A stretch of DNA of 64,000 nt from Pseudobdellovibrionaceae bacterium (GTDB taxonomy: Bacteria; Bdellovibrionota; Bdellovibrionia; Bdellovibrionales; Bdellovibrionaceae), in the NCBI GenBank assembly GCA_947449255.1, contig CANFQX010000001.1:1-64000 (forward strand), read 5' to 3'. Numbering within the stretch: the first letter of the stretch is position 1; the number at the start of each line of letters is the position of its first letter. The translations under genes were made by a program, and so were the position numbers. Below are positions 1 through 8,221 of this stretch, piece by piece. The notes under the pieces were generated by a model, which saw nothing but the letters and a program-made list of their open reading frames with translations, made no database searches and was not told the DNA's origin.

Positions 1-164
1 ATAGAAAGCGTATCAAAGCTCTTTTTTATGATGGAACAGGTTTGGTTTTGATCAGCAAAAGAATCGAGCGAGGAAACTTTATGTCTCTCTCTGAATTATT
101 GGGTCGTTCAGAAGTCAGTCTATCTGAATTAAAACTGATATTTCACGCTGGAATGAAATATTCA
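1..164 (+). pseudogene. IS66-type tnpB, C-terminal fragment
   Basis: The reading frame is open from the window edge (first full codon at position 3). It encodes a stretch beginning RKRIKALFYDGTGLVLISKR and continuing to IERGNF, the hallmark C-terminal end of the IS66 accessory protein TnpB (family pattern K-x-L-x-W/Y-D-G-x-G-x-x-L-x-x-K-R-x-E-x-G-x-F). A downstream hydrophobic patch (LSELKLIFHAG) matches the TnpB tail. The frame then runs without a stop into TnpC-like sequence, so tnpB and tnpC have been joined by an internal deletion that removed the start of tnpC. The 5' part lies outside the window. Not expected to be functional. Confidence 0.72.
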
Positions 165-739
165 ACAAACTTTGTTGTCAGTGTCGTAGCTGATAAATAC
201 GTAAGTCATATGCCTTTAGAAAGACAAACCCGAGAGATGGAGTCATTGGGACTTAAAGGAATCAAAAATAGTACGCTTTCAAGAATGGCAGGTCTTGCAG
301 CCGCTAGCCTTGAGCCAGTGCAATTAGAAATTCTTAAAGAACTAAAATCTAGTGACTTGGCATTGCACCTAGCTTCCCTAAAAAAAAATTATTTGAGGTG
401 CATCCAAAGTCCCGTCCGGGAAGTCAAAAGCGAAAAGCTATTGAGTACATAACCAAAAGATGGGATGGCTTTACGTTATTTTTAACAGACCATAGCATTC
501 CACTGTCGAAGAATGAGGCTGAGCAAACAATTCGGCATGCCGTTGTGGGTAGAAAAAATTATTATGGTTCTGGAAATCACACTGGCGCTGAGACCGCAGC
601 CACCTTATTCACAATTATTGAATCTTGCAAAAAGAATGAACTTGATCCCCGAAGATATCTCACCATGGCCCTAAATATGGTCGCCGATGGCAAAAATCCA
701 CCAACCCCACTTGCACATGTTCGAGCCCTCCGTCAATAG
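165..739 (+). pseudogene. IS66-type transposase tnpC, broken remnant
   Basis: Two pieces of an IS66 transposase lie in different frames. Codons from about 165 to 390 give NFVVSVVADKYVSHMPLERQ and STLSRMAGLAAASLEP, the conserved region just before the DDE core. From about 390 the matching frame shifts and gives AIEYITKRWDGFTLFL, NEAEQTIRHAVVGRKNYYGS and GAETAATLFTIIESCKKNELDP, the conserved C-terminal end. A run of A at about 380-388 sits at the shift. The intervening catalytic section is missing: a full TnpC has about 450-550 residues and this has under 190. It is a dead element; no intact terminal inverted repeat could be identified at the right end. Confidence 0.8.
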
Positions 740-1094
740 CGCGTGTTAGGCAGGGTTTACAAACAACCTATGTAAAACTACAAAACTGATCGCAGAAAAG
801 TTCACACGAAAAAACTGCGTGTCAAAAAGTTCGACGATCTAAAATAGCACTTGTAAAATGCGTAGGCACCCATTTTGCCTTCAATTCGAAATAAAATACT
901 TTTAAGAGCTGGCACAGAAATCGCATTATGAAATGTCCATAGGCGTTGTATTGGATAATTTGGGAAATTAGTCCCACCAAAATTACAACGCTATCTAATT
1001 TTAATTGATCGCCATGAAAGGCACCCTGGATGAAGCCCCAATTTCTTCGCACAGAGTTTCTAATTACAAACTAGATACAGACGGTAGGATTTTT
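740..1094. other. Intergenic stretch, nothing identified
   Basis: About 355 bases between the IS66 remnant and the next gene. No convincing open frame, RNA gene or strong hairpin was found. It includes GTTAGGC near 748, which resembles an integron core site, but no partner site exists. The right end of the insertion sequence presumably lies in the first part. Confidence 0.4.
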
Positions 1095-1511
1095 ATGAAA
1101 AAATATATTCTTTTGGCCTTGATTAGCTCTTCAGCAACAATTCTTAGTTCTGCAAAAGCTGAGTCAAAAGCGGATTATAAAGGAAATTTGAAATGCAAAA
1201 GCATTCAAGCTGATTATTCGGGCACAAACTATGATGTCCAAATATTGCAATCTGATATCAATGGCGACCGCACAGCCCAAATTTCTTGGATTCATGGAAC
1301 CAAAATTCACCACACGCAAACTTTTAATTTTGCATCCAACTTAGACTCCCCAAAAGCGACTGTAGAAAAATTCACTTTCACTGATGGAGCTGGCGAATCT
1401 CAGCTTGCGATTTTTAAAACGCCCTACTCTTGGCTTGGCAAAACTTACTACAGCGCAAATCTTTCGGGACCCTTATTCTATAAGGGAATCACACTGTCTT
1501 GTGCTAAATAA
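1095..1511 (+). CDS. Small secreted protein of unknown function
   Basis: Encodes 138 residues beginning MKKYILLALISSSATILSS, a typical Sec signal peptide with two lysines and a hydrophobic core, probably cleaved after AKA near residue 20. The mature part is short and beta-rich with two cysteines (about residues 30 and 136) that could form a disulfide. The ATG at 1095 is chosen over an upstream in-frame start at 1005 because it is preceded by a TAGGA ribosome-binding site and begins exactly at the signal peptide. No family is recognised. It is followed by a hairpin at 1534-1561. Confidence 0.75.
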   Translation: MKKYILLALISSSATILSSAKAESKADYKGNLKCKSIQADYSGTNYDVQILQSDINGDRTAQISWIHGTKIHHTQTFNFASNLDSPKATVEKFTFTDGAGESQLAIFKTPYSWLGKTYYSANLSGPLFYKGITLSCAK

Positions 1512-1533
1512 ATTAGATTCAATTCTTTTATTA

Positions 1534-1561
1534 AGAAGGCAAGTCCCTTGTCTTGCCTTCT
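1534..1561 (+). terminator. Hairpin downstream of secreted-protein gene
   Basis: AGAAGGCAAG (1534-1543) pairs perfectly with CTTGCCTTCT (1552-1561) across an 8-nt loop. There is no U-rich tail, so termination is likely but not certain. Confidence 0.5.
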
Positions 1562-1612
1562 CTAGTAGAACTCACCCCGAAGGTAAAGAAGTATAAATCG
1601 GGAAAGAAGATT

Positions 1613-2194
1613 CTATTTTTTCTTGGCGCTAATCACTGAGTTGGCATCTAAATTAGCCATCGTCAGCGCAGATGTGAACTTGCGAAATTGAGTGGCTTGT
1701 TGGGCTAACAGCCCGCGAATTGTTTCGTCGACAACTTGTCCCTCGCTATCAATCACTTTGTGCGAAGCCATGATAAAGACTCGCTCTGGAAATATAAAGG
1801 CATTGCGATAGCCAAAAATTTGCTGAAGATGTTCAACCGGTCTTAGTCCACCAAACATGCCGGCACTGAGACCCACAAAACAAACAGGACGGTATTCAAA
1901 AGATTCAGGAAATTTCAAATGATCTATGAAGTATTTCAGGATCCCTGGCATTGAACCATTGTACTCGGGACAAACGACGATGAGGCCTTCGCTATGCAGA
2001 ATTTTTTCCAGGTAGGGCTGCAATCCGCTGTCTTCTTTGCCGTAATGAGGCCCTGTGTGAAGATAAGGCTTCACTTCGGCAAGGTCTATGATCTCAACAT
2101 CTTCGCCCTGATTTTTATAAATAGACTGAATGTATTTGGAAAGCTTGAGTGTGCTTGAACCCACGCGATCTGTTCCTGATATGATGTATTTCAT
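1613..2194 (-). CDS. NAD(P)H-dependent FMN reductase-family oxidoreductase
   Basis: A 193-residue flavodoxin-fold protein. The N-terminal strand with a GSSTLKLSKYI loop fits the FMN phosphate-binding site, and PEYNGSMPGILKYFIDHL (about residues 97-114) is the signature of the NADPH-dependent FMN reductase family (SsuE/ChrR/azoreductase type). Members are cytosolic flavoproteins that reduce FMN, quinones or chromate with NAD(P)H; the substrate cannot be deduced here. AGAGGGA lies a few bases before the ATG at 2194. Length is normal for the family (180-200 aa). The gene stands alone. Confidence 0.85.
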   Translation of the reverse strand: MKYIISGTDRVGSSTLKLSKYIQSIYKNQGEDVEIIDLAEVKPYLHTGPHYGKEDSGLQPYLEKILHSEGLIVVCPEYNGSMPGILKYFIDHLKFPESFEYRPVCFVGLSAGMFGGLRPVEHLQQIFGYRNAFIFPERVFIMASHKVIDSEGQVVDETIRGLLAQQATQFRKFTSALTMANLDANSVISAKKK

Positions 2195-2447
2195 TTTTTA
2201 TCCCTCTTGCTGGCAATGCTGTTGTTGAATTCATTGTGATGTAAAAAATTGTTGGAATCACTTTATTGATTCTGTTTTGTTTATTTTTGCGGCACCGAAT
2301 TGACATTTTCAATGGAAATGGCGGCATTTTGCACTTGATGACCCCAAATATAGCCAACAAAATAAGCCAAGCAGCCGATCACAGTAAAAATAATCCATTT
2401 ATTTACGCATCTCATAAATATAGTTTTCATTTAGTTGTTTTTAACCG

Positions 2448-2476
2448 TTGACAAGTGGGTCTGGCAACAGTAATTT
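2448..2476 (+). promoter_or_regulatory. Sigma70-type promoter for tRNA-Gly
   Basis: A perfect -35 box TTGACA (2448-2453), a 17-bp spacer and the -10 box TAATTT (2471-2476) place the transcript start about 10 nt before the tRNA. Confidence 0.75.
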
Positions 2477-2492
2477 AAGCATCTCTTGAGAC

Positions 2493-2568
2493 GCGGGAAT
2501 AGCTCAGTTGATAGAGCGATGCCTTGCCAAGGCATAGGTCGCGGGTTTGAGTCCCGTTTCCCGCTCCA
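2493..2568 (+). tRNA. tRNA-Gly (anticodon GCC)
   Basis: The sequence folds into a complete cloverleaf. Acceptor GCGGGAA (2493-2499) pairs with TTCCCGC (2558-2564); the D arm is GCTC/GAGC; the anticodon stem ATGCC/GGCAT encloses the loop TTGCCAA with anticodon GCC; the T arm GCGGG/CCCGT encloses TTTGAGT. The discriminator T is followed by an encoded CCA (2566-2568). It reads GGC and GGU glycine codons. It has its own promoter upstream and a strong terminator downstream, so it is a single-gene transcription unit. Confidence 0.96.
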
Positions 2569-2604
2569 AATCTCTTTTAAATTTACCTAAAATTTAGTTA
2601 GAAT

Positions 2605-2640
2605 AAAAAAAGCACCACACGGTGCTTTTTTTATTTTTTT
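2605..2640 (+). terminator. Rho-independent terminator of tRNA-Gly
   Basis: AGCACC (2611-2616), loop ACAC, GGTGCT (2621-2626), flanked by an A run before and a long T run after, so the stem can extend by A-T pairs. Likely bidirectional. Confidence 0.9.
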
Positions 2641-2742
2641 TGGATAGAACTGCGACTTGGGTTTGGTTTATTTTTTATTGTCGTTGTTTTTTTCATACAG
2701 CTGCTCTCGGGGGATGCATGATTTGGCCATCCTGAGCGGCCT

Positions 2743-2769
2743 GACTCAGGCGCATCGTGCGCCTGAGTC
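2743..2769. repeat. Perfect 12-bp inverted repeat with 3-nt loop
   Basis: GACTCAGGCGCA (2743-2754), TCG, TGCGCCTGAGTC (2758-2769). There is no T tail on either side. A partial copy of the arm (CCTGAG) precedes it at 2731. It lies between tRNA-Gly and the convergent pseudouridine-synthase gene and looks REP-like or cruciform-forming rather than a normal terminator. Confidence 0.7.
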
Positions 2770-2847
2770 CGAAGAAGTGCTTTGGTTTTTTTGGGCGGCT
2801 TTTATAGCGCCATATTCACAGATTGGGCTGAACAAATAAAATCGGGT

Positions 2848-3552
2848 CTAATATTCAAATTCAACTAGGCCTCTGAAATATCCGGGGACTGGGGCTTCGA
2901 TGGTGATTCTTTTTTTGGAATGGGGATGATTCATTTCAATTGAAAAAGAATGGAGCATCATGTTTTTATGTTTTGCTTCCTGACTGCCGTATTTTGCATC
3001 GCCCACAATGGGGTGGCCTTTTTCTGAAAGATGCACTCTGATTTGGTTTTTTTTGCCTGTGATGAGGTTCACTTTCAGCAGGCTGTACTTGTCCGTTTCT
3101 TTAACAACCGTGTATTCTGTGCAAGCTAATTTGCCTTTTTTGCTATCATTGGTTGAACGGACAACATAGTCCTCGTCTTCTTCCAAATAGCTTTCAATCA
3201 CTCCGGATTTTTTGTTCAATTTGCCATGAACAATCGCGTAATAATATTTTATTGTCTCTGACCAATTGTCTTTAAGAAAGTGTTGAGCGGACTCAGATTT
3301 TGCAAAAATCAGAAGGCCCGAGGTGGCCTGATCCAGGCGATGAACAACATAAACGCACTTGTTTGAATGCACGCTGCCTTTTCTGACGTACTGATTGAGA
3401 GCGTTGTGAACAGTCACTTCGCGCTCCCAGAGGGCAGCTACGGTCAAGACGCCAGCTGATTTATTGCCAATGATCAGATCTAGGTCTTCATGAAGGATGT
3501 CAAAGCCAAAGGGCTGATATTTTTTGGGAATTTTTGGAGGATTTAGTTTCAT
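2848..3552 (-). CDS. RluA-family RNA pseudouridine synthase
   Basis: A 234-residue protein with the catalytic motif HRLDQATSGLLIFAK, the nucleophilic Asp being residue 74. Further RluA-family blocks are YYAIVHGKL, the TGKKNQIRVHL motif and GDAKYG. Such enzymes isomerise specific uridines in rRNA or tRNA in the cytoplasm. There is no N-terminal S4 RNA-binding domain, so it resembles the short RluA/RluC-like stand-alone form; the target base cannot be predicted. The start is an ATG at 3552. It is transcribed in the same direction as lon, 70 bp downstream of it. Confidence 0.88.
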   Translation of the reverse strand: MKLNPPKIPKKYQPFGFDILHEDLDLIIGNKSAGVLTVAALWEREVTVHNALNQYVRKGSVHSNKCVYVVHRLDQATSGLLIFAKSESAQHFLKDNWSETIKYYYAIVHGKLNKKSGVIESYLEEDEDYVVRSTNDSKKGKLACTEYTVVKETDKYSLLKVNLITGKKNQIRVHLSEKGHPIVGDAKYGSQEAKHKNMMLHSFSIEMNHPHSKKRITIEAPVPGYFRGLVEFEY

Positions 3553-3621
3553 TTTCTCTACATATCATAAAACCCTCTTAAGCCATAAAGGTAAATTTTA
3601 ACTCAGAAATATTTGCAGCCA

Positions 3622-6006
3622 CTAAAGCTCGGGCCCATTGACTGCGTGATCTGGGCCCTCATGCCTCCGTGGTTCGAATTCAACCTCAGGCAATTCAATA
3701 TTTAAGGCGTATTTTAAAACCTCATTTACATTATCAACAAAATGAAATTTAAGATCCCGGCGTATTTCGTCGGGAACCTCCTTGAGATCCCTTTCATTTT
3801 TTCGACACAAAATGACTTCTTTAACCCCCGCTCTGTGGGCTGCAATTATTTTTTCTTTAATCCCCCCCACAGGCAGCACATTGCCCCTTAAGGAGATCTC
3901 TCCGGTCATGGCAAGCTTTGGGTTGACCGGTTTTTTGAGCAGTTTTGAGGCCATGGAAGTGAGCATCGTCACCCCTGCCGAAGGACCATCCTTGGGAATG
4001 GCTCCTGCTGGGACATGCAAATGAATCTCTTTTTTTGAAAAATCTAAACTCGGATCTTTTAGAGGCAAGCGAGCCTTCAAAAGACTCAAGGCAATTTTTG
4101 CGGACTCTTGCATCACAGCACCCAGCTGGCCCGTGATCAGCAATTGACCATTTCCGGGCATTTCTTCGGTTTCGATAAAAAGAATGTCTCCGCCCACGGG
4201 TGTCCAAGCCAAGCCTGTGACGACTCCGGGGGGTAAAATATTTTCGATCATGTCTGAGAAAAATCTTTCTGTACCAAAGATTTCCTCAAGGTCTGCCACG
4301 TGCACGGTGATTTTTTGTCCTTGGTTTTCGACGATCTTAAGACTCATCGATCTGCACACGGTGGCGATTCTGCGCTGCAATTCTCGAACACCGGCTTCGC
4401 GTGTGTAGTCGGTGATTATTTTCGTCAAGGCGGCGTCGGTTATTTCCAATTGAGATTCACTGATGCCATGCTCTTTGATTTGTTTGGCCCAAAGATGGCG
4501 AAGGGCTATTTGTTTTTTCTCTTCAAGAGTGTAACCCGTCAGCTCAATGACCTCCATGCGATCCAAGAGCGGTCCGGGAATTCCTTCAAGGGTGTTTGCT
4601 GTAGCAATGAATAAGACCCTTGAAAGATCAAAGGGAGTGTCTAGGTAATGATCCTGGAAACTGCTGTTTTGTTCGGAATCCAGAGTTTCTAAAAGCGCAC
4701 TGGCCGGATCTCCGGTAAAGCTGTGCGATAATTTGTCGATTTCATCGAGAACAAAAACAGGATCATTTTCACCGGCTTTTTTAATGCTTGAAATAATTCG
4801 TCCAGGAAGGGCTCCGATATAGGTTCTGCGATGACCGCGAATTTCTGCATCATCACGAATGCCGCCCAGAGCCGCTCTGACATATTTTTTACCCAGGGCT
4901 TTGGCAATGCTTTTACCCAAGGAGGTCTTCCCGACTCCTGGAGGTCCGACAAACAGCAAGATTGAGCCCTGATGAGTTTTGCGCAATTTCATCACTGCTA
5001 AATGCTGCAGGATGCGTTTTTTTATTCTATCCATACCAAAGTGATCTTCATTGAGAATTTTTTCAGCCAGAGCCAGATCAATATCCTGCTGCCCTGAAGA
5101 TTTATTCCATGGCAGCTCCGTCATCAGATCCAGATGTGTGCGGATGATTTGATATTCAGGGGAGGCTGAATTCATGCTCTCAAGTCTGCGCAATTGGCTC
5201 ATTGCCAATTCCAAGGCCTCAGTGGGCATTCCGGCTTCCTTTATTTTTTTCTCATAGAGTTCGGTGATGGACTTGCTGTCTTCATCGCCAAGCTGCTGAC
5301 GAATGACCTTCATCTGCTCGCGAAGAATATTCTCTCGCTGCATTTGGTTGATATTTTCGGTCAACTTTTCACGGATTCCAATTTGAATTTTCAAGCGCTC
5401 TTTCTGTTCTTGCAAGAGCTCTAAGACCTTAAGTGCTCTTTCTTTGAGATCTGTCATTTCAAGCAGATCCTGCTTTTGCTTGAGGCTCAGGTCGGCATGT
5501 GTGGCGCAGACATGGGTTAAGAGGCCTAGGTCATTGATTTCAGCAATCCAGGCCTTCACCGGACGCATTTGAGTCCCTAGAAGATCCAGTGTCTCAAAAG
5601 AAATTTGTTTGAGACTGCCGAGAAGAGCCTCAGAAGTTTTAGGATCAATTTGCAGAATATCTTCCAACCCCTCGGTTTGAGCCTCAAAAATTCCGCCCTC
5701 GTGGCGCAAATTGATGACCCGGATCCTTTGCAAAGCGTTCACGAAAATACTGAAGGTCCCATCCTCTTCTTTTTTAAAAGATTCAATTTTACAAAGTGTC
5801 CCAATCGAGGGCAGATCTTCGATGGTCTCGGCCGAAAGCTCCGCACTTTTTTGCGTCAAAAGAATAATCCATTTTTGATCATTCAGGGCTTTGTTTAGGG
5901 CTTCTAAGCTTTTTTCCCTGCCCACTCGCAGGGGCATACTGATACCAGGAAACAGAACCGCATTGCGAAGGGGAATGATTGGCATGTAACCTGACATGTA
6001 GGACAT
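3622..6006 (-). CDS. lon: ATP-dependent protease Lon
   Basis: Encodes about 794 residues with the full Lon layout: N-terminal substrate-binding domain ([13 protein letters not shown] near residue 10), coiled-coil middle, AAA+ module with Walker A GPPGVGKT (about 354-361) and Walker [10 protein letters not shown], and a C-terminal protease domain with the Ser-Lys dyad (Ser about 676 in [10 protein letters not shown], Lys about 717 in GGIKEKI). Lon degrades misfolded and regulatory proteins in the cytoplasm. The ATG at 6006 is preferred over an upstream TTG at 6060 because GCGAGG precedes it with good spacing and the predicted promoter would start transcription near 6060. Length is normal for the family. 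Confidence 0.96.
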   Translation of the reverse strand: MSYMSGYMPIIPLRNAVLFPGISMPLRVGREKSLEALNKALNDQKWIILLTQKSAELSAETIEDLPSIGTLCKIESFKKEEDGTFSIFVNALQRIRVINLRHEGGIFEAQTEGLEDILQIDPKTSEALLGSLKQISFETLDLLGTQMRPVKAWIAEINDLGLLTHVCATHADLSLKQKQDLLEMTDLKERALKVLELLQEQKERLKIQIGIREKLTENINQMQRENILREQMKVIRQQLGDEDSKSITELYEKKIKEAGMPTEALELAMSQLRRLESMNSASPEYQIIRTHLDLMTELPWNKSSGQQDIDLALAEKILNEDHFGMDRIKKRILQHLAVMKLRKTHQGSILLFVGPPGVGKTSLGKSIAKALGKKYVRAALGGIRDDAEIRGHRRTYIGALPGRIISSIKKAGENDPVFVLDEIDKLSHSFTGDPASALLETLDSEQNSSFQDHYLDTPFDLSRVLFIATANTLEGIPGPLLDRMEVIELTGYTLEEKKQIALRHLWAKQIKEHGISESQLEITDAALTKIITDYTREAGVRELQRRIATVCRSMSLKIVENQGQKITVHVADLEEIFGTERFFSDMIENILPPGVVTGLAWTPVGGDILFIETEEMPGNGQLLITGQLGAVMQESAKIALSLLKARLPLKDPSLDFSKKEIHLHVPAGAIPKDGPSAGVTMLTSMASKLLKKPVNPKLAMTGEISLRGNVLPVGGIKEKIIAAHRAGVKEVILCRKNERDLKEVPDEIRRDLKFHFVDNVNEVLKYALNIELPEVEFEPRRHEGPDHAVNGPEL

Positions 6007-6065
6007 GATAAACCTCGCTCTATGGATTGAATTGGTGGGAACGAAAATTCCATCGCTCAAATTAA

Positions 6066-6094
6066 ATCATGGCGCGAGTTTTTTTTTGGTCAAG
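6066..6094 (-). promoter_or_regulatory. Heat-shock (sigma32-like) promoter of lon
   Basis: Read on the minus strand: CTTGAC (6089-6094), 16 nt, then CCATGAT (6066-6072). This matches the RpoH pattern CTTGAA...CCCCATNT with the same CTTGA-to-CCAT spacing as in the E. coli dnaK P1 promoter as I recall it. It lies about 60 bp before the lon ATG. Confidence 0.55.
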
Positions 6095-6169
6095 AGAATC
6101 CAATGAACAGGAGGTGAACTTTTATTTTACATATTCAAATGACAATTTTTTTCATTTCAAAGAATGAGA

Positions 6170-7195
6170 TTATATAAAAATATCCAGAGATCTGGCCCAC
6201 TTCACCCAATGATGTTCAGGATCGACCAGTCTTGGAGGTCCCATTAATTCTTGCAGAGGTGAAACACACACGCGACCTCCACGGTAAACGATAGCTTGCC
6301 CCCACCGTTGGTTTAAAACTTCATGGGCGGCAGCGACCCCCATGCCAAGGGTCAACAGTCTGTCTGTGGCCGTTGGGTGTTCGGCTCTTTGCAAATGCCC
6401 TAAAACAACATGACGGGCTTCATGATCTATTTCAGCTTCAATTTCGCGAGCTAATTTCTCGGCGATGCCACCATATCTTTCCGTTTGAGGACTGCCTACC
6501 ACGTGATGAGCGACCATGGGCAATTCTCCTTGAGGAGTGGCGCCCTCGGCTACAACCAAAACAAGACCTCGGCGCTGAGCTATTTTTTTTTTGATATGCA
6601 CTATTAGATCTTTTTTATCAAAAGAAATTTCTGGAATTAAAATGGCATCGGCATAGCCCGCAAGCCCTCCGCCCAGAGCAATCCAACCCGCCGTTCGCCC
6701 CATGGTTTCAACAATAATAACTCGGCGATGAGCGTCTGCCGTGGATCTCAGAGCATCCACGGCATTGGCAACCACGGAGCAAGCCGTGTCGTAACCAAAG
6801 CTGATCTCGGTTCCTGAGATGTCATTGTCAATTGTTTTAGGAAGTCCCAGAATTTGCACTTGATCTTGGAGGCCTTTGAGATTGGCAAAGGTCCCATCAC
6901 CGCCAGCCACAACAATTCCATCAAGCTTATAGTCTTGGTATTTTTTTATAAATTCTTGCTCATGCCCTCGAAGCCCAAACTTATTCGAAGTCCCAAGGAT
7001 TGTGCCAGCAAATTGATGACATCCTTGAATATCCTGAAGGCCCAATTCACGATGACGACCTAAAAGAAAGCCTTCAAAGCCATCTTCAATTCCTAGCACA
7101 GTAACTCCTTGACTGAGGAGAGTCTTTGCCACGGATTCAATAATACCATTGAGGCCCGGGGCATCTCCACCACCGGTTAAAATTCCAACTCTCAT
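6170..7195 (-). CDS. pfkA: 6-phosphofructokinase, group III type
   Basis: A 341-residue PfkA-family enzyme of glycolysis (fructose 6-phosphate to fructose 1,6-bisphosphate). It shows GGGDAPGLN (8-16) at the nucleotide site, GGDGT (98-102), PKTIDND (119-125) with catalytic Asp123, and the METMGR-like block VETMGRTAGW. Gly101 corresponds to E. coli Gly104 and favours ATP. Lys120 corresponds to E. coli Gly124 and is Lys in PPi-dependent enzymes, so this is the mixed-type signature known from actinobacterial ATP-PFKs. The ATG at 7195 follows a perfect AGGAGGC at 7202-7208; an upstream 38-residue extension is rejected. Confidence 0.93.
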   Translation of the reverse strand: MRVGILTGGGDAPGLNGIIESVAKTLLSQGVTVLGIEDGFEGFLLGRHRELGLQDIQGCHQFAGTILGTSNKFGLRGHEQEFIKKYQDYKLDGIVVAGGDGTFANLKGLQDQVQILGLPKTIDNDISGTEISFGYDTACSVVANAVDALRSTADAHRRVIIVETMGRTAGWIALGGGLAGYADAILIPEISFDKKDLIVHIKKKIAQRRGLVLVVAEGATPQGELPMVAHHVVGSPQTERYGGIAEKLAREIEAEIDHEARHVVLGHLQRAEHPTATDRLLTLGMGVAAAHEVLNQRWGQAIVYRGGRVCVSPLQELMGPPRLVDPEHHWVKWARSLDIFI

Positions 7196-7329
7196 GAAAA
7201 GCCTCCTGCTTAGCAAGCAGTCTGACCTGCTCGACAGGTAAAAGCATCCGTTTTTTTTTGAAAACCAACAGGGCTTGTTTATAAAAATTGAGGTATAGAA
7301 CTTGCACAATGCCGATCATGGAGATCCGC

Positions 7330-8130
7330 ATGCCCTTAAATCGATCGCTCTTGGTTTTTATTATGCCCTTGATTGTCGCTGTCTTCTTTTTCGACAGTTC
7401 ACTTGCTTTTGCTGAATTCGAACCAGAAATTCTGCTCGAGCAGGAACCTTTACCGAGCGAGAACTTTACAAAATGGACATGGATGCAAAACACCTGCGAT
7501 CGTTGCGAAATCGCAATCCACCCCACCAATGAAGAATTGAAAACGCCCCAGGTTTTGCAATTCATCGAAGCCCTCTCCCAGCACAAATCAGAACTTCAAG
7601 ATATCTATAAGATTGATGGCCCCGAATACACGTTGCTTGCGCAAATGTCGGTGGGAATTTTAGGCCGTGAATCGGATTTTTTTACAAGCCCTCGCTACCG
7701 ACTGAAGGAGGCCCTGCCTTGGGCTGTGCACTTAGCAAAAATAATCCATATTTTTTTATCTGGAAAGAATTCCAAGGTCTCAGCGAACAGTCGTGGTCCC
7801 ACTCAAATAAAAATAGTTCCTGACAAGGTGGCCCGTCACTTTGGCATTCACTCTGAAAACTTGTCTGTCCCAGAAAATGCAGCTATTGCCACGATGGGTT
7901 TCTTGATTGAAGCCCTCGAGGAATTGAAGCGGCACATTCAAAACCATCATTTGGAATTTATCACAGAGCCTCTGTATGCAGACTATTTGCCTTATATTTA
8001 TTTCGGCAGAACCAAGGCTCTGCTCAATCATACGGCAAAGCCTGAGCAAAATAGCTATGTTCGGGAGATGAAGAAATATATGTCTTGGGTTGAAATCTAT
8101 GAACTGCAACCTTTGCTAAAATTGCAGTAA
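7330..8130 (+). CDS. Exported lytic-transglycosylase-like protein
   Basis: About 266 residues with a signal peptide (hydrophobic core around residues 7-28, cleavage likely at AFA-EF). The segment GILGRESDFF (Glu114) followed by SRGPTQIKIVP (155-164) resembles the catalytic Glu-Ser and the G-L-M-Q-I block of SLT/lysozyme-fold transglycosylases, but the insertion between the two blocks is longer than usual. It may therefore cleave murein in the periplasm, although the fold is inferred from two motifs only. The start at 7330 is chosen for its GGAG at 7320-7323; ATGs at 7309 and 7318 are alternatives. Divergent from pfkA. Confidence 0.6.
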   Translation: MPLNRSLLVFIMPLIVAVFFFDSSLAFAEFEPEILLEQEPLPSENFTKWTWMQNTCDRCEIAIHPTNEELKTPQVLQFIEALSQHKSELQDIYKIDGPEYTLLAQMSVGILGRESDFFTSPRYRLKEALPWAVHLAKIIHIFLSGKNSKVSANSRGPTQIKIVPDKVARHFGIHSENLSVPENAAIATMGFLIEALEELKRHIQNHHLEFITEPLYADYLPYIYFGRTKALLNHTAKPEQNSYVREMKKYMSWVEIYELQPLLKLQ

Positions 8131-8221
8131 CTTGGTTTTGTCAAAATTTAAAAGCCACTCAATGAGCATGTGAATTAGCTACCCCCTGGCTCCGCTTGAA
8201 CACTTGGGCGCCTTACTTTAT

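Noticed and set aside
740-760. GTTAGGC resembling an integron attC core
   Set aside because: No matching partner core, no imperfect hairpin between core sites and no integron integrase in the window.
822-1052. Minus-strand 76-aa open frame
   Set aside because: No ribosome-binding site, odd composition, overlaps the upstream region of the secreted-protein gene; no family resemblance.
2657-2839. 60-aa plus-strand open frame with hydrophobic N-terminus
   Set aside because: It runs through the 12-bp inverted repeat and lacks a ribosome-binding site; more likely chance.
6006-6060. Lon start at TTG 6060
   Set aside because: No ribosome-binding site and it coincides with the predicted transcript start; ATG 6006 has GCGAGG and matches the conserved N-terminus.
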